This document shows positions 9,556 through 21,810 of a stretch of DNA of 64,000 nucleotides, piece by piece; the stretch's first letter is position 1, and each line of letters opens with the position of its first letter. The translations under genes were made by a program, and so were the position numbers. The DNA is from Ascidia mentula (taxonomy: Eukaryota; Chordata; Ascidiacea; Phlebobranchia; Ascidiidae). Location of the stretch: assembly GCA_947561715.1 (NCBI GenBank), contig OX387205.1, forward strand, positions 13,707,001 to 13,771,000, written 5' to 3'. Below the pieces are notes generated by a model. It was not told where the DNA came from, did not search any database, and saw nothing but the letters and a program-made list of their open reading frames with translations.

Positions 9556-9905
9556 TGGAAGGTCGCTACCTTGACAAAATCTAAAAAACATGCATTTGTA
9601 ATTATGCTGCACATTTTAATCCAGTCGTACTGTGTCATGTAGTTGTTTGTGGTTTCAAAAAGACGCGTCCTTGAGTGATTATAGTTGGTTGCCATGATAA
9701 CACGATCCCTAACAGACTTATGCCAGTTTTTTCTCATGGAACCAGATAGCCATATGACAAAAAGAAAGACACTTTTCACTTTTGACATTCACACTTACAT
9801 CGCGGAGACGATATAGCACTGTATTAATATTTGCAACATTTTTCAACGCTACAATTTATTGGCGTTGTTGCTGTTATTTCACAACGGCGAGCTGGTACCC
9901 AACGA
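9556..9905 (+). pseudogene. relic of a type-B gene 3' end (exon 13 part and intron 13)
   Basis: GGTCGCTACCTTGAC followed by a decayed lysine-rich run and ACATGCATT matches the second half of the type-B EGF exon. The sequence then follows type-B intron 13: ATTATGCTGCAC, GCGTCCTTGAGT, a damaged copy of the GTTACCATGGTAAC palindrome, GACACTTTTCAC, ATCGCGGAGACGAT and CAACGGCGAG. No transmembrane exon follows. A ZP gene therefore once stood just upstream of the FMO. Confidence 0.75.
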
Positions 9906-10439
9906 TTACACTCATGTAAACCTTCCAGTGTCAATTGAAATTTCGAGTTGGTAAGGCAGCATTTTTGATCTCAAAATTGCAATTGTTTGAATCATAACGA
10001 TGTCCCAAGTACGGAAAAACTTCTCATAATTTTGTGACGTGCATCCTAGACTTAAATCTGAGCAGGTTCAAAATATTCCAAAAAACAAAGGGACCACGAC
10101 TACTCTGACGTCATCAAAGTGGATTGGTCAGCACCAAAAGTTGGAGAACTGCTGCTTTCGTTTTTTAACAGATTCGTTATTGGATTTCTATGTTGAAGGC
10201 ACAACCTTCACGCATGAGTGGTTCACGTGATTGGCAAATAGTAGCAATGTTTACAAATCAATGAACATGCAACAAATGTCGAAAAGCGACATCACTTTGC
10301 AGTTTTAAACCACAAAGGTTACCTTGGCATGTTTTCCTTTGAGGTGGTTGTAATGCATCTGGATTTGGTGTGGCAACGATCTTGTAATAGTTTTGGGTTT
10401 TCTTCGCAGAATGTGCTTGATATGAGTTAAAGTTAAAGA

Positions 10440-13400
10440 ATGTCAAAACGAATTTGTATCATTGGTGGGGGTGCAAGCGGACTGACAGCAATTAAATGCT
10501 GTCTGGACGAAGATTTGGAACCAGTATGTTTTGAAATGTCCAACGATATTGGAGGTAAACATGATGAAAAACAACAACATGATTTAAAAAATTAGTCAAC
10601 CTTATTATATATATTAAATTCTCTTGTGCTGGACTGAAAGATTGCAATCAGTATAATCCAGAACAAGCAGATTTTTAATCCAAGAAAAGACTCTCAGTCA
10701 CAGGGGGTTTTTGGGTACACGTATTTTATTGCTTTTTTTACTACTACTACGTAATTTTTGCTGAAACTGACGATGCTTACATAAGCGAAATCGATTTTTT
10801 ACAATAAAATCTGCTGACTTCAATTCAAGGCTTGTTGCTTTATTATATATGCGAACCAAAGTGATTTGCTGTCGCAGATAATAAAACAATGCCTAACCGA
10901 GGGCTACATCAGATAACTTTTACCGGATTATATTTGAGGCTGGCCAACAGAATACGGAGAAAAATAAAAATAATCTATTTGTACACCATGTTTCTTTCCT
11001 TTTTGCACCACACGTTGGTGGACTGGAATATACATTATCTTAGAAAAAGTTGCTGATTCAGCTAGGTTGCGATGCTAGGAAACCACGTTATCACAGATAT
11101 TGCAATAATTGTAAATGTAATAGAAGCACATTATTTTCTTCACAGGTTTATGGAAATATGTTGAGAAAAAATCAAATCGAGCATGTGTGTACAGATCAAC
11201 AATAATCAACACCAGCAAGGAGATGATGTGTTTTTCAGACTTTCCGATTCCCAAACACTTTCCCAACTTCATGCATAATACTAAAATTATTGAATACTTC
11301 CAAATGTATGCAAAAGAGTAAGTAAAGCTTTTTGAAATGTAAAAAAAAATCGTTCAAGTTAAATTTTCCATGTTTTCAAAAATATTTTTATATGATGACA
11401 AATTTCATAGACAAATTGATTTAATTTCTAGGATATATCAAACTGAATTGTACCAATACTTCACAACGCCAGTAATGTTTTCGTATTCTGTTATAACATT
11501 TCAATTACACACATGAAAAAATTTAGGTTTAGTCTTGAAAAATACATTCAACTTCAAACTAAAGTCCTGTCTTGCAAATTTGCAAAGGATTATGAAACCA
11601 CTGGAAAATGGTGAGTTGGTTTTCTATGGGTGAGACGAGCCATGTACTTGAATTTGCATGATTTTATGGCTCTTTTGCATCTTCATACATGATTTTTGTC
11701 ATCAACAAAAACAGTAAATGTTTAATGAAAAAATTGTATATACCATAATGCAAAAATATGTTGTTGTTTTCAACAGTGATGTTTAGTAATGAGCGCCTGA
11801 CTTGATAACCTTTATGGTTTTATCGGTGCCCATGCCATTTCATTTCCTTGTATATTGTTCTTGTATCACAATGCAAAAATATGTTGTTGTTTCAGACATA
11901 TGTTGCAAAACATTGTTTGAATGTCATGCCACGTATTAGCTAAGATGCTCCTTAATTTTGTGTGTGTGCAATGTTAAGTCAGGCTGCCTGACTCAGGCAT
12001 GATAACCTTTATATAGACATATAACAACTCTGGTTTGTATTGCACTGTTCATAACTGACTTGATGACATCATCTTGATGACAATAATGTTCTGCTATTTT
12101 GCAGGTGTGTTAAGCATAAAAATATAGAAACTGACCATGAGTCTGAATCTACATTTGATGGTGTTATTGTTGCTGTTGGACATCATGCTCTGCCATACTT
12201 TCCTTTGGAATCTTTTCAAGGTAGTTAATGGTCTTGGAATATTTAATGTCGACCACAACAAAACAAGAAATAAAACTAATAGTACACATTTTTGTTGTGA
12301 AAAAAATGAATTTCTTTTCAACAGATTTCAAGAAATTTAAAGGTGGATACATCCACAGCCATGATTATAGAAATCATGATGGGTTTGAAAAAAAACGTGT
12401 TTTAGTGGTTGGAATCGGAAATTCTGGTGGAGACATCTCTGTTGAACTGAGCAGAGTAGCAAACCAGGTATGCAGAAATCTGTATGTTAGGGCATAGTTT
12501 TACTTTCAAGCATGATTATTTTAAGATATGCAAATCTTTAGGGCCTGACAGCACTATTGGTTGAGCTTTACTTGCCATAGTGTTTCCACCTTGTTTTCTC
12601 CGTAGAGTTGCACCTAGTTTGGTGCCCAACGGATGCCGGTGATTGTATAGTCACCACAAAGTGGAAGTCTTTGCTTGGCCGTTTGGTCAGCAAAGTCGCC
12701 TAAAAGTCACACCAGTTGCACTGGTGAGACCTTTTTGGTTGAAACAGTGGTCATCTGTATGCATCTTGCACAATGATTATTTTATCCTAACAAGTGAGGA
12801 TTAACCTAGGTCGTTGCAATATCGCCCATGACACCTAGTTGTAAGAATATATATATTTTGCCCATAGCCAAAAATCATCAGTTTTCTTAAATCAACAGAG
12901 GAAATATTAAAGTTTAACATTCAGATTTTTGTTTTCTAGGTATATTTAAGTACTCGCAGTGGTTCGTGGGTTCTAAACAGAGTGAATGACAATGGCCTTC
13001 CACTTGACATTGTGAAAGTTAACAGGTCAGTACGATACAAGTTAATTTGGCTTGTTAATTGTGGGAGATTATTATTACCGACAGATGGATTGTTGTATTG
13101 TAGGACATTCTCCGAGTGAACTGACTTGTTAACATAATGTATGCATGCACTTTTGTGGAATGGCATCCAAACTAGGAATGTTAATGCTTGTGTGGGCTCC
13201 AAAATTATACGTGTTTTCTCACTAAAATAAAGTTTGTTTTGCCATCCAAATTTTTAATGTATAAGGACTGCTTATTCACAATAGGTCAGAGCTCTTCCTC
13301 AAGATTTTGTTATGCTTGCATTATAGAGCATTGTATTGTGATTTTGTGTCTACTGTAACACTTTTTCTGGAAATTTTAATTATGTTAGCTGCAGAAAGAT

Positions 13401-15554
13401 GGCCACTGTTTCGACCTATTAGTACATCTTGGTGTAACTATTGTAGACGATCTTGCCAGTCAAACAACCAGCGCCAAAATGCCTAATTTTCTACTTGTAA
13501 TTTGCATTAGGTTGACCCAATTCATGTTGGACAAATTACCAGCATCTGTCACAAATGGTGTTGGTGAATGGTTGCTTAACAAAAGGTTTGATCATGAGTT
13601 ATATGGACTTCGACCAAAACACAGAGTGTTTGGTCAGGTAAAATATTTTTATTGTCCACTTTAGTACAGATGTAGTTTTTGTGAACAAAATAGAACCTAT
13701 CTAGTGTGTAAAAGTAAAATTTTGTGCTGAAATTGTTTTGTCTAAACATTTTACATAAATGAAAACGTATTTATCATTCAAAGTAATATTTTTGAAGAAT
13801 GATTGCCAAAATGACAAAAAGTACAATGTTTTTTGTTTAAAAGCACCCCATGGTCAATGACGACATCCCAAATCGAATTTTAAGTGGAACTTTGATCATC
13901 AAAGGAAACATTCGAAACTTCACTGAAAATGGAGTTTATTTTGAGGACGGCGAATTCCAGGAAATAGATTATGTGATTTTCGCCACTGGTTACAACTTTT
14001 CCTATCCATTTCTTGATGAGTCTATTGTTAATGTAAGTCTAAATAACCTTAAAATTTGATCATTGACAAATAAATTAGGCATGTATATACATACGTACAT
14101 TTACCAACTATTGCAATCTGCTTCTTGTTGAAACTGTTTGCCGTCAATGCATGTAACTCGATTAATAGAAATTAGTTGTGTGGAGACTGTACGTAAAATT
14201 AATTTGTAAGCTTAGGATATCATGTATTGTAGGTTAAGAAGAACCAGGCTCCTTTGTACAAGTTTATGTGGCCTCCAAATGTAGAAAAGGGTACTCTCGC
14301 AATTATTGGTGGTATCCAGCCAATGGGTGCCATCAATCCCATATCAGAACTTCAGTGCCGATGGATTACAAGAGTGTTCAAAGGTATACTTGATATTAAA
14401 GGCAATGTAGTTTTGCACACAGTTTGTAATCAACTGCTCTTGAATCCCCTAATACAGTGGTTCTTAATTTCATGCACCCCTTTTAATCAATCTTTAAAGC
14501 CAAAATCACCCCTTTAGAAATTTAGTTTGTGAACTTTTTAACTCCAAGTAATGAATTTGTGCAATTGCATTTTTAACAAAATTCCCCCCTGTTGCAAAAC
14601 AAATTCACCTCGATTGATGACTCCTTCTCTGATTCTGTAAACTGCTTTTTTGTAATTTGTTGAAAGAATTTTCATAAACCGAAATTTGTTTTAAGAGCAT
14701 TTTATCAGTTGTGATTTATGTATGCCAGTCATTTGTAAACCTGTTATCGGTTACATTGCAGGACTTGCAAAACTTCCAACCAAGGCAGAAATGAATGCTC
14801 ACTTAATTAGAACTGCAGAAGTTATGAAAAAGAGATATTATTCAACACAACGGCATACTGTCCAAGTATTACGACGCGTTTTTAATTTAAGTACACAGTG
14901 TGGACAATTGTTTAAAAAATTAGTAATGTTTTTCAGGTGGATTATGTAAAATACATGGATGACTTAGCTGTGGAAATTGGTGTCAAGCCAAATCTTTTGA
15001 GGTTGGCGTTCACTGATCCAACTCTCGCAAAGAAACAAAATTGAAGAACTTCTTGCTTTTAATAGAGCAATGGATTCCAAAACTCTACAGTTGCAACATT
15101 GGGTATAACATCAGTAATTTTTGAGCAGTCCTTTTTTTTCACTTGATGTTTGAGTGACACTGGTTAACAGCGACAGCTATAGTGCGTATTGTTACATTTC
15201 TGATTCTTCTCGGTTGTTGATGGTTTAGAATTGTGACATAAACAATACCATATAGTGTTAGACTGTTTAATGTCTAGGTTTTGAAATCATTCCAATGTCT
15301 AGGTTTTGAAAACATTCAGTATTCACATCAAATTTGTATTCTATGTGTAGTAATATTTGTTGTACTTTCTGCAGGTGATATTTGGGCCATGTACACCATA
15401 CCAATTTAGACTGGAAGGCCCAGGAAAATGGTCCCAGGCTCGAAAAATGATTATGACACAGCAGGAAAGGGTTCTTCATCCACTTAAAACAAGACCTAGT
15501 GTGGCTACCAGAAAGCCTGGCAAACTAGTGCAAATTGCATTAATTTTTAATTAA
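10440..15554 (+). CDS. FMO-1: flavin-containing monooxygenase
   Basis: Exons: 10440-10554, 11146-11317, 11527-11610, 12105-12220, 12325-12467, 12940-13025, 13511-13637, 13844-14032, 14233-14383, 14762-14865, 14937 to about 15026, 15375-15554; about 518 residues against the usual ~530. Class B FMOs use FAD and NADPH to oxygenate soft nucleophiles, usually at the ER. Visible motifs: FAD-binding GGGASG (residues 9-14), [14 protein letters not shown] signature F-x-G-x(3)-H-x(3)-Y (167-177), NADPH-binding GIGNSG (192-197), FATGY (327-331), FGPCTPYQ near the C-terminus. The donor after exon 11 is abnormal: family alignment puts the junction after LAKK, but CAAAAT follows instead of GT. A GC donor at 15027 would keep the frame and lose three residues; read-through stops at 15042-15044, giving about 464 residues. 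There is no obvious hydrophobic C-terminal anchor. The 3' end runs straight into intron 6 of Z2. Confidence 0.85.
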
Positions 15555-15718
15555 TTATTATTAAATAAATAATTGCAATAATTAATTAATTAAATAAAAT
15601 AAAATTATTAATTTGCCACAACACGGGTACAAATTTCTTTTTCCCTACGCCAAAGTACACACTCACAGTGTAACACTTTATCAATGTATTAGTTAACAAC
15701 ATTCTGTTGCGTTTTTAG
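15555..15718. other. FMO-1 / Z2 fusion junction and residual ZP intron 6
   Basis: After the FMO stop comes a run of TTAATTAAT/AAATAAAAT. From about 15600 (ATTTGCCACAACACGGG) the sequence follows intron 6 of the ZP genes up to the exon 7 acceptor. There is no spacer, promoter or signal-peptide exon between the two genes. Confidence 0.85.
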
Positions 15719-17095
15719 AGTCAGTTCTTATGGATTTAACTTACTTCTAGCAAGCGGAGAAGATATTTTGTATATTTCTAATCAAACGACCACCAACCTT
15801 AATTCTCTTCCGGAGAGTTGCAAAGCTCCAGCAAATAATCCAGTTTTTCATTTCGATCTCAACGAATGTTCTCCAACTAAAAAGGTGTCTGTTTAGATTT
15901 TCCTAACAGGTTTTGCCCACCCAGGTTATGTTCAACAAAATTGCCATAAACTTCCCCTTTAGAAACTTTATTCGTGACAGATTTTCGTTAACACATAGCG
16001 AATTAATTATGGAAAATTGTAGAATTGATGTTTGTCTCTTAGAAAACAAGTGGCACGTTCAGATTGGTTTACAAAGTTCGCAACTTCAAGTACAACAGCC
16101 AAGCAGTGAGTAGGATGTCCTACCGACCTTACTGGGAGATATCTTGTGACTACAACGAGTCGGAAATATTGAACAGAAATATTAAAGTGGACGCTGGATC
16201 TGTTTTAACCAAATTAGTGTAAGTGAGTGGGTTTTTACTCTCCAACCCCTACTTCTACATAACACCAGCAAGCGGCCACAGAAATCACATTTGACATTGC
16301 TGTGACCTTGTGTTGTTTACGACCGAGTCAGCCTCTATTTTAGATGGGATGAAAATTACACAGCTAGAAAAGGAGCCCAACAAAATGTTACACGGTCCTC
16401 GGGTCTTTTAAATGTGAACCCTTCCTCTTATTCTCTGTTTCCACTTTTTATTTCAATGAAACTTAACATTACAACTCTCTGTGCAGAAAGGAAAGCTTTG
16501 TCGCTTCACGACGTGCACTTGGAAACTTCACGATTAGCTTTGGGTTATTTGGTGACGAGCAAATGCAAACACCTCTTACATCAGAATCGATCGTCAGTGT
16601 TCCCGAATACGTCTACGGAAAGCTGAATATATCAGCTCACAAAGAGTTAGATCTCCAGGTAATTTATCGCATTTCATCACATTTTCTTTAGTTGAAAAAT
16701 ATCTGCATTGATTATTTCCGAACTATTTAGCCAAATTGCAGATAAAAAGTTGCTGGGTCACAAACAGCAGCGGTGTTAAAAGTGAAGGCTACAGTCTCAT
16801 TACAGAAAGGTACGATTTCTTGAACTTTTCTGTAAAGCATGGAAAGTTTTTACAAGGTATATTTTACCTAGTGCACTACATTAGGTATATGGCATATTGC
16901 AAAAACTTTACATAAAATCAAAAGGTGGGAATCACCCTGGAACTGTAAGACAAACCCAAGCTGAAAACCATTAATTCGCGCTTGCTTATATTGTTCAAAC
17001 TCACATCAAAAGCAAAAACAAATTATTAGTAATGCACTATTTTCACACACCGAATCTCGATTACAAAGCCTACATTAATATTTCAACCAAATCAA

Positions 17096-17528
17096 CAGTA
17101 ATATTTTATGCAATGGCATGACTGGCAGGATCGCCCCACTGCGCAGGTCCTTGCTAGGCGATCACATCTAACGTATCGCTATCGTGAGGTATGGGCTAGG
17201 CAGCGATGTCTGGGCTGCCAAGCCTGCAAACCTCATGATCGCAATCACGACATTGCATGAAATATTACTGCGTTATCTGATGCCATGGTAAAGATCCCTT
17301 ACGTATATGTGAAGGTTGCCAGGCAAGTTGTTTGCTTACGCACCAGTGTACCTTGGCCACAATAGACACCTTGAAGCCACTGAGCTATCTCACCCATAGC
17401 TCAGTTGGTAGAGCGTTGGGCCTGGTTAACCCAGGTTCGTGAGTTCAAACCTCACCGGGAGCTTCATTTTTCACATCTTGCTTCGGCTTGTCAGGAAAAA
17501 ATGGCTGATCCAGCCAAGCTTGACCGCA
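17096..17528 (+). mobile_element. SINE-like insertion with tRNA-like core (Z2 intron 10)
   Basis: The insert lies between two copies of TCAACCAAATCAA (17083-17095 and 17529-17541), a 13 bp direct repeat of target-site-duplication type. It contains the fold-back (17101-17264) and the tRNA-like core (17384-17462). Z3 has this target once and without an insert. Direct repeats of this length fit target-primed retroposition. Confidence 0.75.
17384..17462 (+). repeat. tRNA-like core (Z2 intron 10)
   Basis: Box A and box B are intact and the T arm GTGAG/CTCAC is perfect. The 5' acceptor strand is enlarged and mispaired, as in Z0, Z5 and Z6. Confidence 0.75.
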
Positions 17529-18758
17529 TCAACCAAATCAAAGTTTTTTTTGCAAATTTGCCCAAACTTACGAGATTGACAGGTGAGACACTTGCAGTCT
17601 CCTGTTTATATTTTTTCTTACCTTGAACACCAGACAAATCTACCCTTTTCCAACTGGAACTTATCTGATTGATGGATGACGTCATTTATTGACTCGTGGT
17701 CTGGACTCTAGTTCAGAAAATGTCGCCTTTTGCCCCGGATACTTTATATGTGCCCAGTGAATAATTAATAGTTGTGACCAATGCACGAATTTCTTCCCGA
17801 AAGTTTTGGCTTTCAGTAAAAGTATTTAAATTTCAGTTTGTTTCCTTACGTTTAGTTGCAAAGTTGTGCGCGAGGCAGAGGCGGAAGATGCAATCGTGAT
17901 AATGAGGAATTACCAGCCGACTTTCGCAACCTTTAAATTTCGCTCATTCGTGTGGGTGAATAAGGATGTAAACCAACATTCCCTGTACGCTCACTGCTAC
18001 TTGCAACTCTGTGACAATATTAATAATGATTGTCAAAAACCGGTAAGATTTGAAAATAGCTTCTCCCAGTATTAAATGACATTAGGTGAAGTCCCGATAA
18101 AATTGTTGTTTAGAATTGCACAAAAAAACGTGAACGGAGATCCACGCAAGAAAGCTTAAATGAAGTTATCTCTGTTGGGCCTTTCCATGTTTCCACCCAA
18201 GACTTGTGTGAAAAGGTAGAAAATTCTTTTTTACAAGAATTTAACGATTTGAACCAGTGGTTTTCAAACTTTGCTGCGCCCTGAAAAGAAATGATGAAAA
18301 CAAACAGTCAACGTTCTGCAACTGAAAATTATGAACATAGAAATCACTCGTTGTCGTTTTGATCAATTTATCGTTGTTTTTTCGCAAATGCGACGAATAT
18401 TTCCAAGTGCGTCACCCACGAATAATATTGAGAAGGTCTGATTTAAACGTTTACATACTGCTAAGTGGTCCTTATTCCACCCTTGTTATGTTTAATGACA
18501 GATATCTGACTCTATATCTCGTTTCCTTCTTAAAAACGTATTTGTTTTGTTCAGAACAATGGGGAATGCTCAGATTTTTGCAACGTCATGAACGGGAAAG
18601 TCCATTGCTTTTGCTTCGAAGGTCGCTATCTTGGCAAAAACAAGAAAACATGCATTGGTAATTATGCTGCACTGTTAAATCGAGTCGTATAGTAACTTTG
18701 AAATTGTTTGTTGTTTCACAAAAGATGCGTCCTTGAGTCATTATAATAATACTCTTGG

Positions 18759-18772
18759 GTTACCATGGTAAC
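18759..18772. promoter_or_regulatory. 14 bp palindrome, X-box-like (Z2 intron 13)
   Basis: GTTACCATGGTAAC is a perfect palindrome and matches the RFX X-box consensus GTNRCC-N(0-3)-RGYAAC. It is unchanged in Z2, Z3, Z5 and Z6. Whether it is bound is unknown. Confidence 0.35.
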
Positions 18773-20056
18773 ATAATCCCCCACTGGCTTATATCAGTTT
18801 TTTTTTCATGAAACCAGATAGCTATGACGAAAATGAAAGACACTTTTCACTATTGACATACGCGCTTGTATCGCGGAGACGATTTTGCACTCCATAATAT
18901 TATTTGCAACATTTTTCAAAACAACGCCTCAATTTATTTAAGAACAGAACTGACTATGATTTCTGTGAGTTTGCTTGGTGCATTCATGCGTGAAAACTTG
19001 TCTCATGTTTGGGTTGTGCGAGCTTGTAATGTTGTGAAAGTGTTCATCCATTGTAATCTGGTTAATCTTACGCTGTTTTAATGCCTTCTTGGCTGTGATA
19101 AGTTTATTCTATTTGAATAAGGTGGAGCCGTGCAGGCATTTAGTTTTGAATCGTGTCTGTTCTAGTTTATTCATCTGTTTGCTGTAAAACTGTTCACCAA
19201 CTGCAAATTGGAATAAAAGGTTGTAGAATTGCACGCATACAAAACGTACACGGCAATTAAGGATCTGTATCCTACAATTTATTTGTGTTGTTGTTATTTT
19301 CACCACGGCGAGCATAACAATGTCGCCAGTGCGGAGTAAATTCTTATAATACAAAACACATTTAACTTTACATGCAGATGTAGAAGAAGCGTTGCAAAGC
19401 GAAGGTTTCCAGAGTTTGGAAGGTGTTTACATTGCAGTTGGATTCATCGTTCTTCTTCTCATTGTTGTGTTGGGATTCACCGTTAGATATTTGAAACGTC
19501 GTTTCAACAAGAACGAATAATATGCTCACTATAACATCCAAAAATACTAACTGCATGTTTGCATATTTGCTTTAACAAAGTCACAGTAGTCCTATTTGTA
19601 CATAAAAATACCCGTAACCCTTTTGTTGATTTCAATCTGGGATCGGCAACCTACAGTCCGCGACAACATCCGGCCAGCCCAGCAAAATCAACCAGCCCGC
19701 AGCCACTTTACAAATTATAGTAGGCTGGCTCGCCCAGTGCTAAGTTAGGTTACAGTTCAAAATTAAGAAACCTGTTTACAATGCTCTTAATTCGCATAGA
19801 AACAACATTAAACTGGAGGGAATGGAATAATTGGTGGGAAATGTTTGCCGACCTCAGATTGAAATCCACTGTAAACTTAATTTGTTCTGGTTACGGACAT
19901 AAAGGTGCAAATATTGATCGTGAATGCGGAAATAATGTCGGAATACTTAAAGCGAACTGAATTATGCGACTCCACTTATAACTATCATTTATAACTAAAC
20001 CTTCCATTTATAACTAACAAAAATTTCCGTGCATATCATGTAAGCTATAAAAACGA

Positions 20057-20062
20057 AATAAA
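20057..20062 (+). other. poly(A) signal AATAAA of Z2
   Basis: It lies about 540 nt after the stop codon, in the same local context as in all type-B copies. Confidence 0.55.
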
Positions 20063-21724
20063 AAATGCAGCAACATATTCATCCATACTGTACTGGGATT
20101 ATTTTTAGCTGCAGTGGAAATCAAACACAGAGTTTGGCAATCATTGTTAGCATTAACCTTAACTCTGCATGGTCTATGATTTTGCCTTCTTTGGTAATGG
20201 CCTGGAGTTTTATTTTTCCACTCTGTAGCCGCCACTACTTTTGATTATAGAGTATAACTTGTCTGTAAACAGGTTTTGTAGTTGTTTGGTGTTCGTCAAC
20301 CACACAATGTGACAAGAAACAGAAGGAGAACAATTTAACAATTGACATCAAATTTTGCAAATCATTGAAAAGTTGCAATAACGTCCATGTATTCTAGAAA
20401 CGAGGCTGCGTAAAAGCTTAATTGCTTGAGGCTACTCTTCAGGCGATTTTGTGTCTTTGTTTGCGAGGTTGAATTGCTGCAAACTCAGCAAGAAATTTCC
20501 ATCGTTGTTGGTCTGTGTAATGACGTCACATCACCAATAAAAAGGTTTCATTGATTAAGAAAAAATAACAAACTGTTTTTTTTTTGTAATTCAGCAGCTG
20601 AATACTTATGCAAGTGCGTAAATTTAGATACCCAACAAGTCTTCAACCACTATTTTATAAAGGGAATAATTTTTAATCCTTTGGCCAAGGTTCAAACCCT
20701 AAAATAAACCTTACAGTTTTTCCATGGAATGAGTATTTAGCGTTTTCAAATAGTTTGAGTTAAAATTAAGCCCTGCAAAAGCTGCAAGAAGCCTAGCAAT
20801 GACTAAGAAATGTGGTCTGACTTGAAACTTGTTTTTCTACATTTTTGTAGCTGTGACGCCAAGTTCTGTGTGTCTGAGTTTTTCAGCTCACTTCAGAAGC
20901 TATTTGAAGCTACAGGTCGTGGTTGCATAAAAGCTGTTTTGCAACAAAGCAATGTCTAAAACTTTATGTGTTATTCGCATAGATATGAGCTGCATGTTAA
21001 CATTTCTTGGCAAAGATGAAGGTTGATAGTAGATTGTGAGGCGCAGAAAGCAGATATTTGTTTGCAGAAAAGACCAAGTTTAAATCGGTTTGTTCTGTTT
21101 AATTCAAAGCAAAATTGTCGCTACCATGAAGTGGTTCAACAACATAGATCAATTTTTCGGTTTGATCTGCAAATTAAAACAAAATAACTTTAGCCTTCGG
21201 AACACGATATTTGGTAAAAAAGAGCACTAAAATATCAACGCGTCGTTGCCAAGGACAACGTAACGAACACTGCTCTCTTGCGTCACAACGTGGTGTTTTT
21301 ACACCAAAGCGAGATTTGTAATTGAGTCAATAAAGCAAGTGATGCAGGGGCAAGGCGAAGTTTGGTTACAGGTTGGCCATAAAAATTCAAAAAAAAAACA
21401 CAGATGTTTTTAAATTGGTCAATGCACAACCATAAGTTGTTCAGTTAAAATGTTCGCATATTTTAATCCCTAAATGCGTGGAAATATATTTTATTTCATA
21501 GGAAATATTAAACAGATATTTAAATCGATCTGTGTGTTTTTTGTCTGTTTGCACCATAAGATTGCGCATAAAATATTTTTTATAATCACCAATTGCAATG
21601 CCGACAAGTCTCTGGTTTAGAATGTGTCGGCTATGTGTATAGGTCGCACTTTTTGGAAAAGAAATTTTATTGTTTTGTAAACTTCACTTTGTCCCGGCGT
21701 GAATTGAAATTTTTTACAGATCGG

Positions 21725-21753
21725 CCAATTCCATCCTGTCACCGCTATAAATA
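21725..21753 (+). promoter_or_regulatory. core promoter of Z3 (CCAAT + TATA)
   Basis: CCAAT near 21725 and TATAAATA at 21746-21753 lie 65 bp before the start codon. Confidence 0.6.
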
Positions 21754-21810
21754 AAACTAATTGTAAAACATCAAGTTGTGTTTCTCCTGCTTTAAGGCTT
21801 TTTTGAAGAA

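Larger units (their letters stand above)
8141..10439. other. spacer Z1-FMO-1
   Basis: It holds the type-A 3' UTR with AATAAA at 8452-8457, an inverted repeat copy near 8900-9045, a decayed remnant of a type-B gene 3' end near 9556-9905, and about 500 bp before the FMO start in which I recognise nothing beyond AT-rich sequence. The spacer is duplicated upstream of FMO-2. Confidence 0.75.
6490..13240 (+). repeat. segmental duplication, left copy
   Basis: This stretch (Z1 exon 9 to FMO-1 intron 6) reappears at about 35385-42115 with an offset near 28.89 kb. From 6490 to about 8870 I see essentially no differences, introns included. Beyond that, scattered substitutions and small indels appear. 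The homology continues upstream at lower identity. Confidence 0.9.
15719..19520 (+). pseudogene. Z2: type-B ZP/EGF gene lacking exons 1-6
   Basis: Exons 7-14 only: 15719-15884, 16043-16218, 16487-16658, 16742-16809, 17856-18042, 18114-18215, 18555-18657, 19378-19520. They are open and in phase from ZP-N to the stop. Type-B features: ZP-C with KDVNQHSLYAHC, furin-type KKRERRS, an EGF module starting NNGECSDFC, a transmembrane helix (VYIAVGFIVLLLIVVLGF) and tail KRRFNKNE. The signal peptide, both CUB domains and the first ZP exon are missing because FMO-1 replaces them. No promoter is visible. Splicing FMO-1 exon 11 (phase 0) to exon 7 (needs phase 2) would be out of frame, so a fusion protein is unlikely. 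I call it a 5'-truncated pseudogene, although its remaining exons show no damage. Confidence 0.8.
19521..21810. other. spacer Z2-Z3: 3' UTR and upstream block
   Basis: The type-B 3' UTR holds the interspersed repeat (about 19572-19735) and AATAAA at 20057-20062. The conserved upstream block follows, with TGACGTCA at 20521-20528. About 100 bp present in the other spacers is missing near 20310. I see no gene. Confidence 0.75.

Noticed and set aside
12541..12790. Possible further repeat element in FMO intron 5
   Set aside because: It has several short inverted matches (GGTGACTATACAATCACC-like) and is duplicated only with FMO itself; without other copies in the window I cannot support a separate element.
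18359..18661. 100-codon frame recurring near type-B exon 13
   Set aside because: It covers intron 12 and reads the EGF exon in another frame; the EGF cysteine pattern appears only in the spliced frame.
19109..19354. Antisense 81-codon frame repeated in all type-B copies
   Set aside because: It is antisense to intron 13. Its conservation is explained by recent duplication of the whole region.
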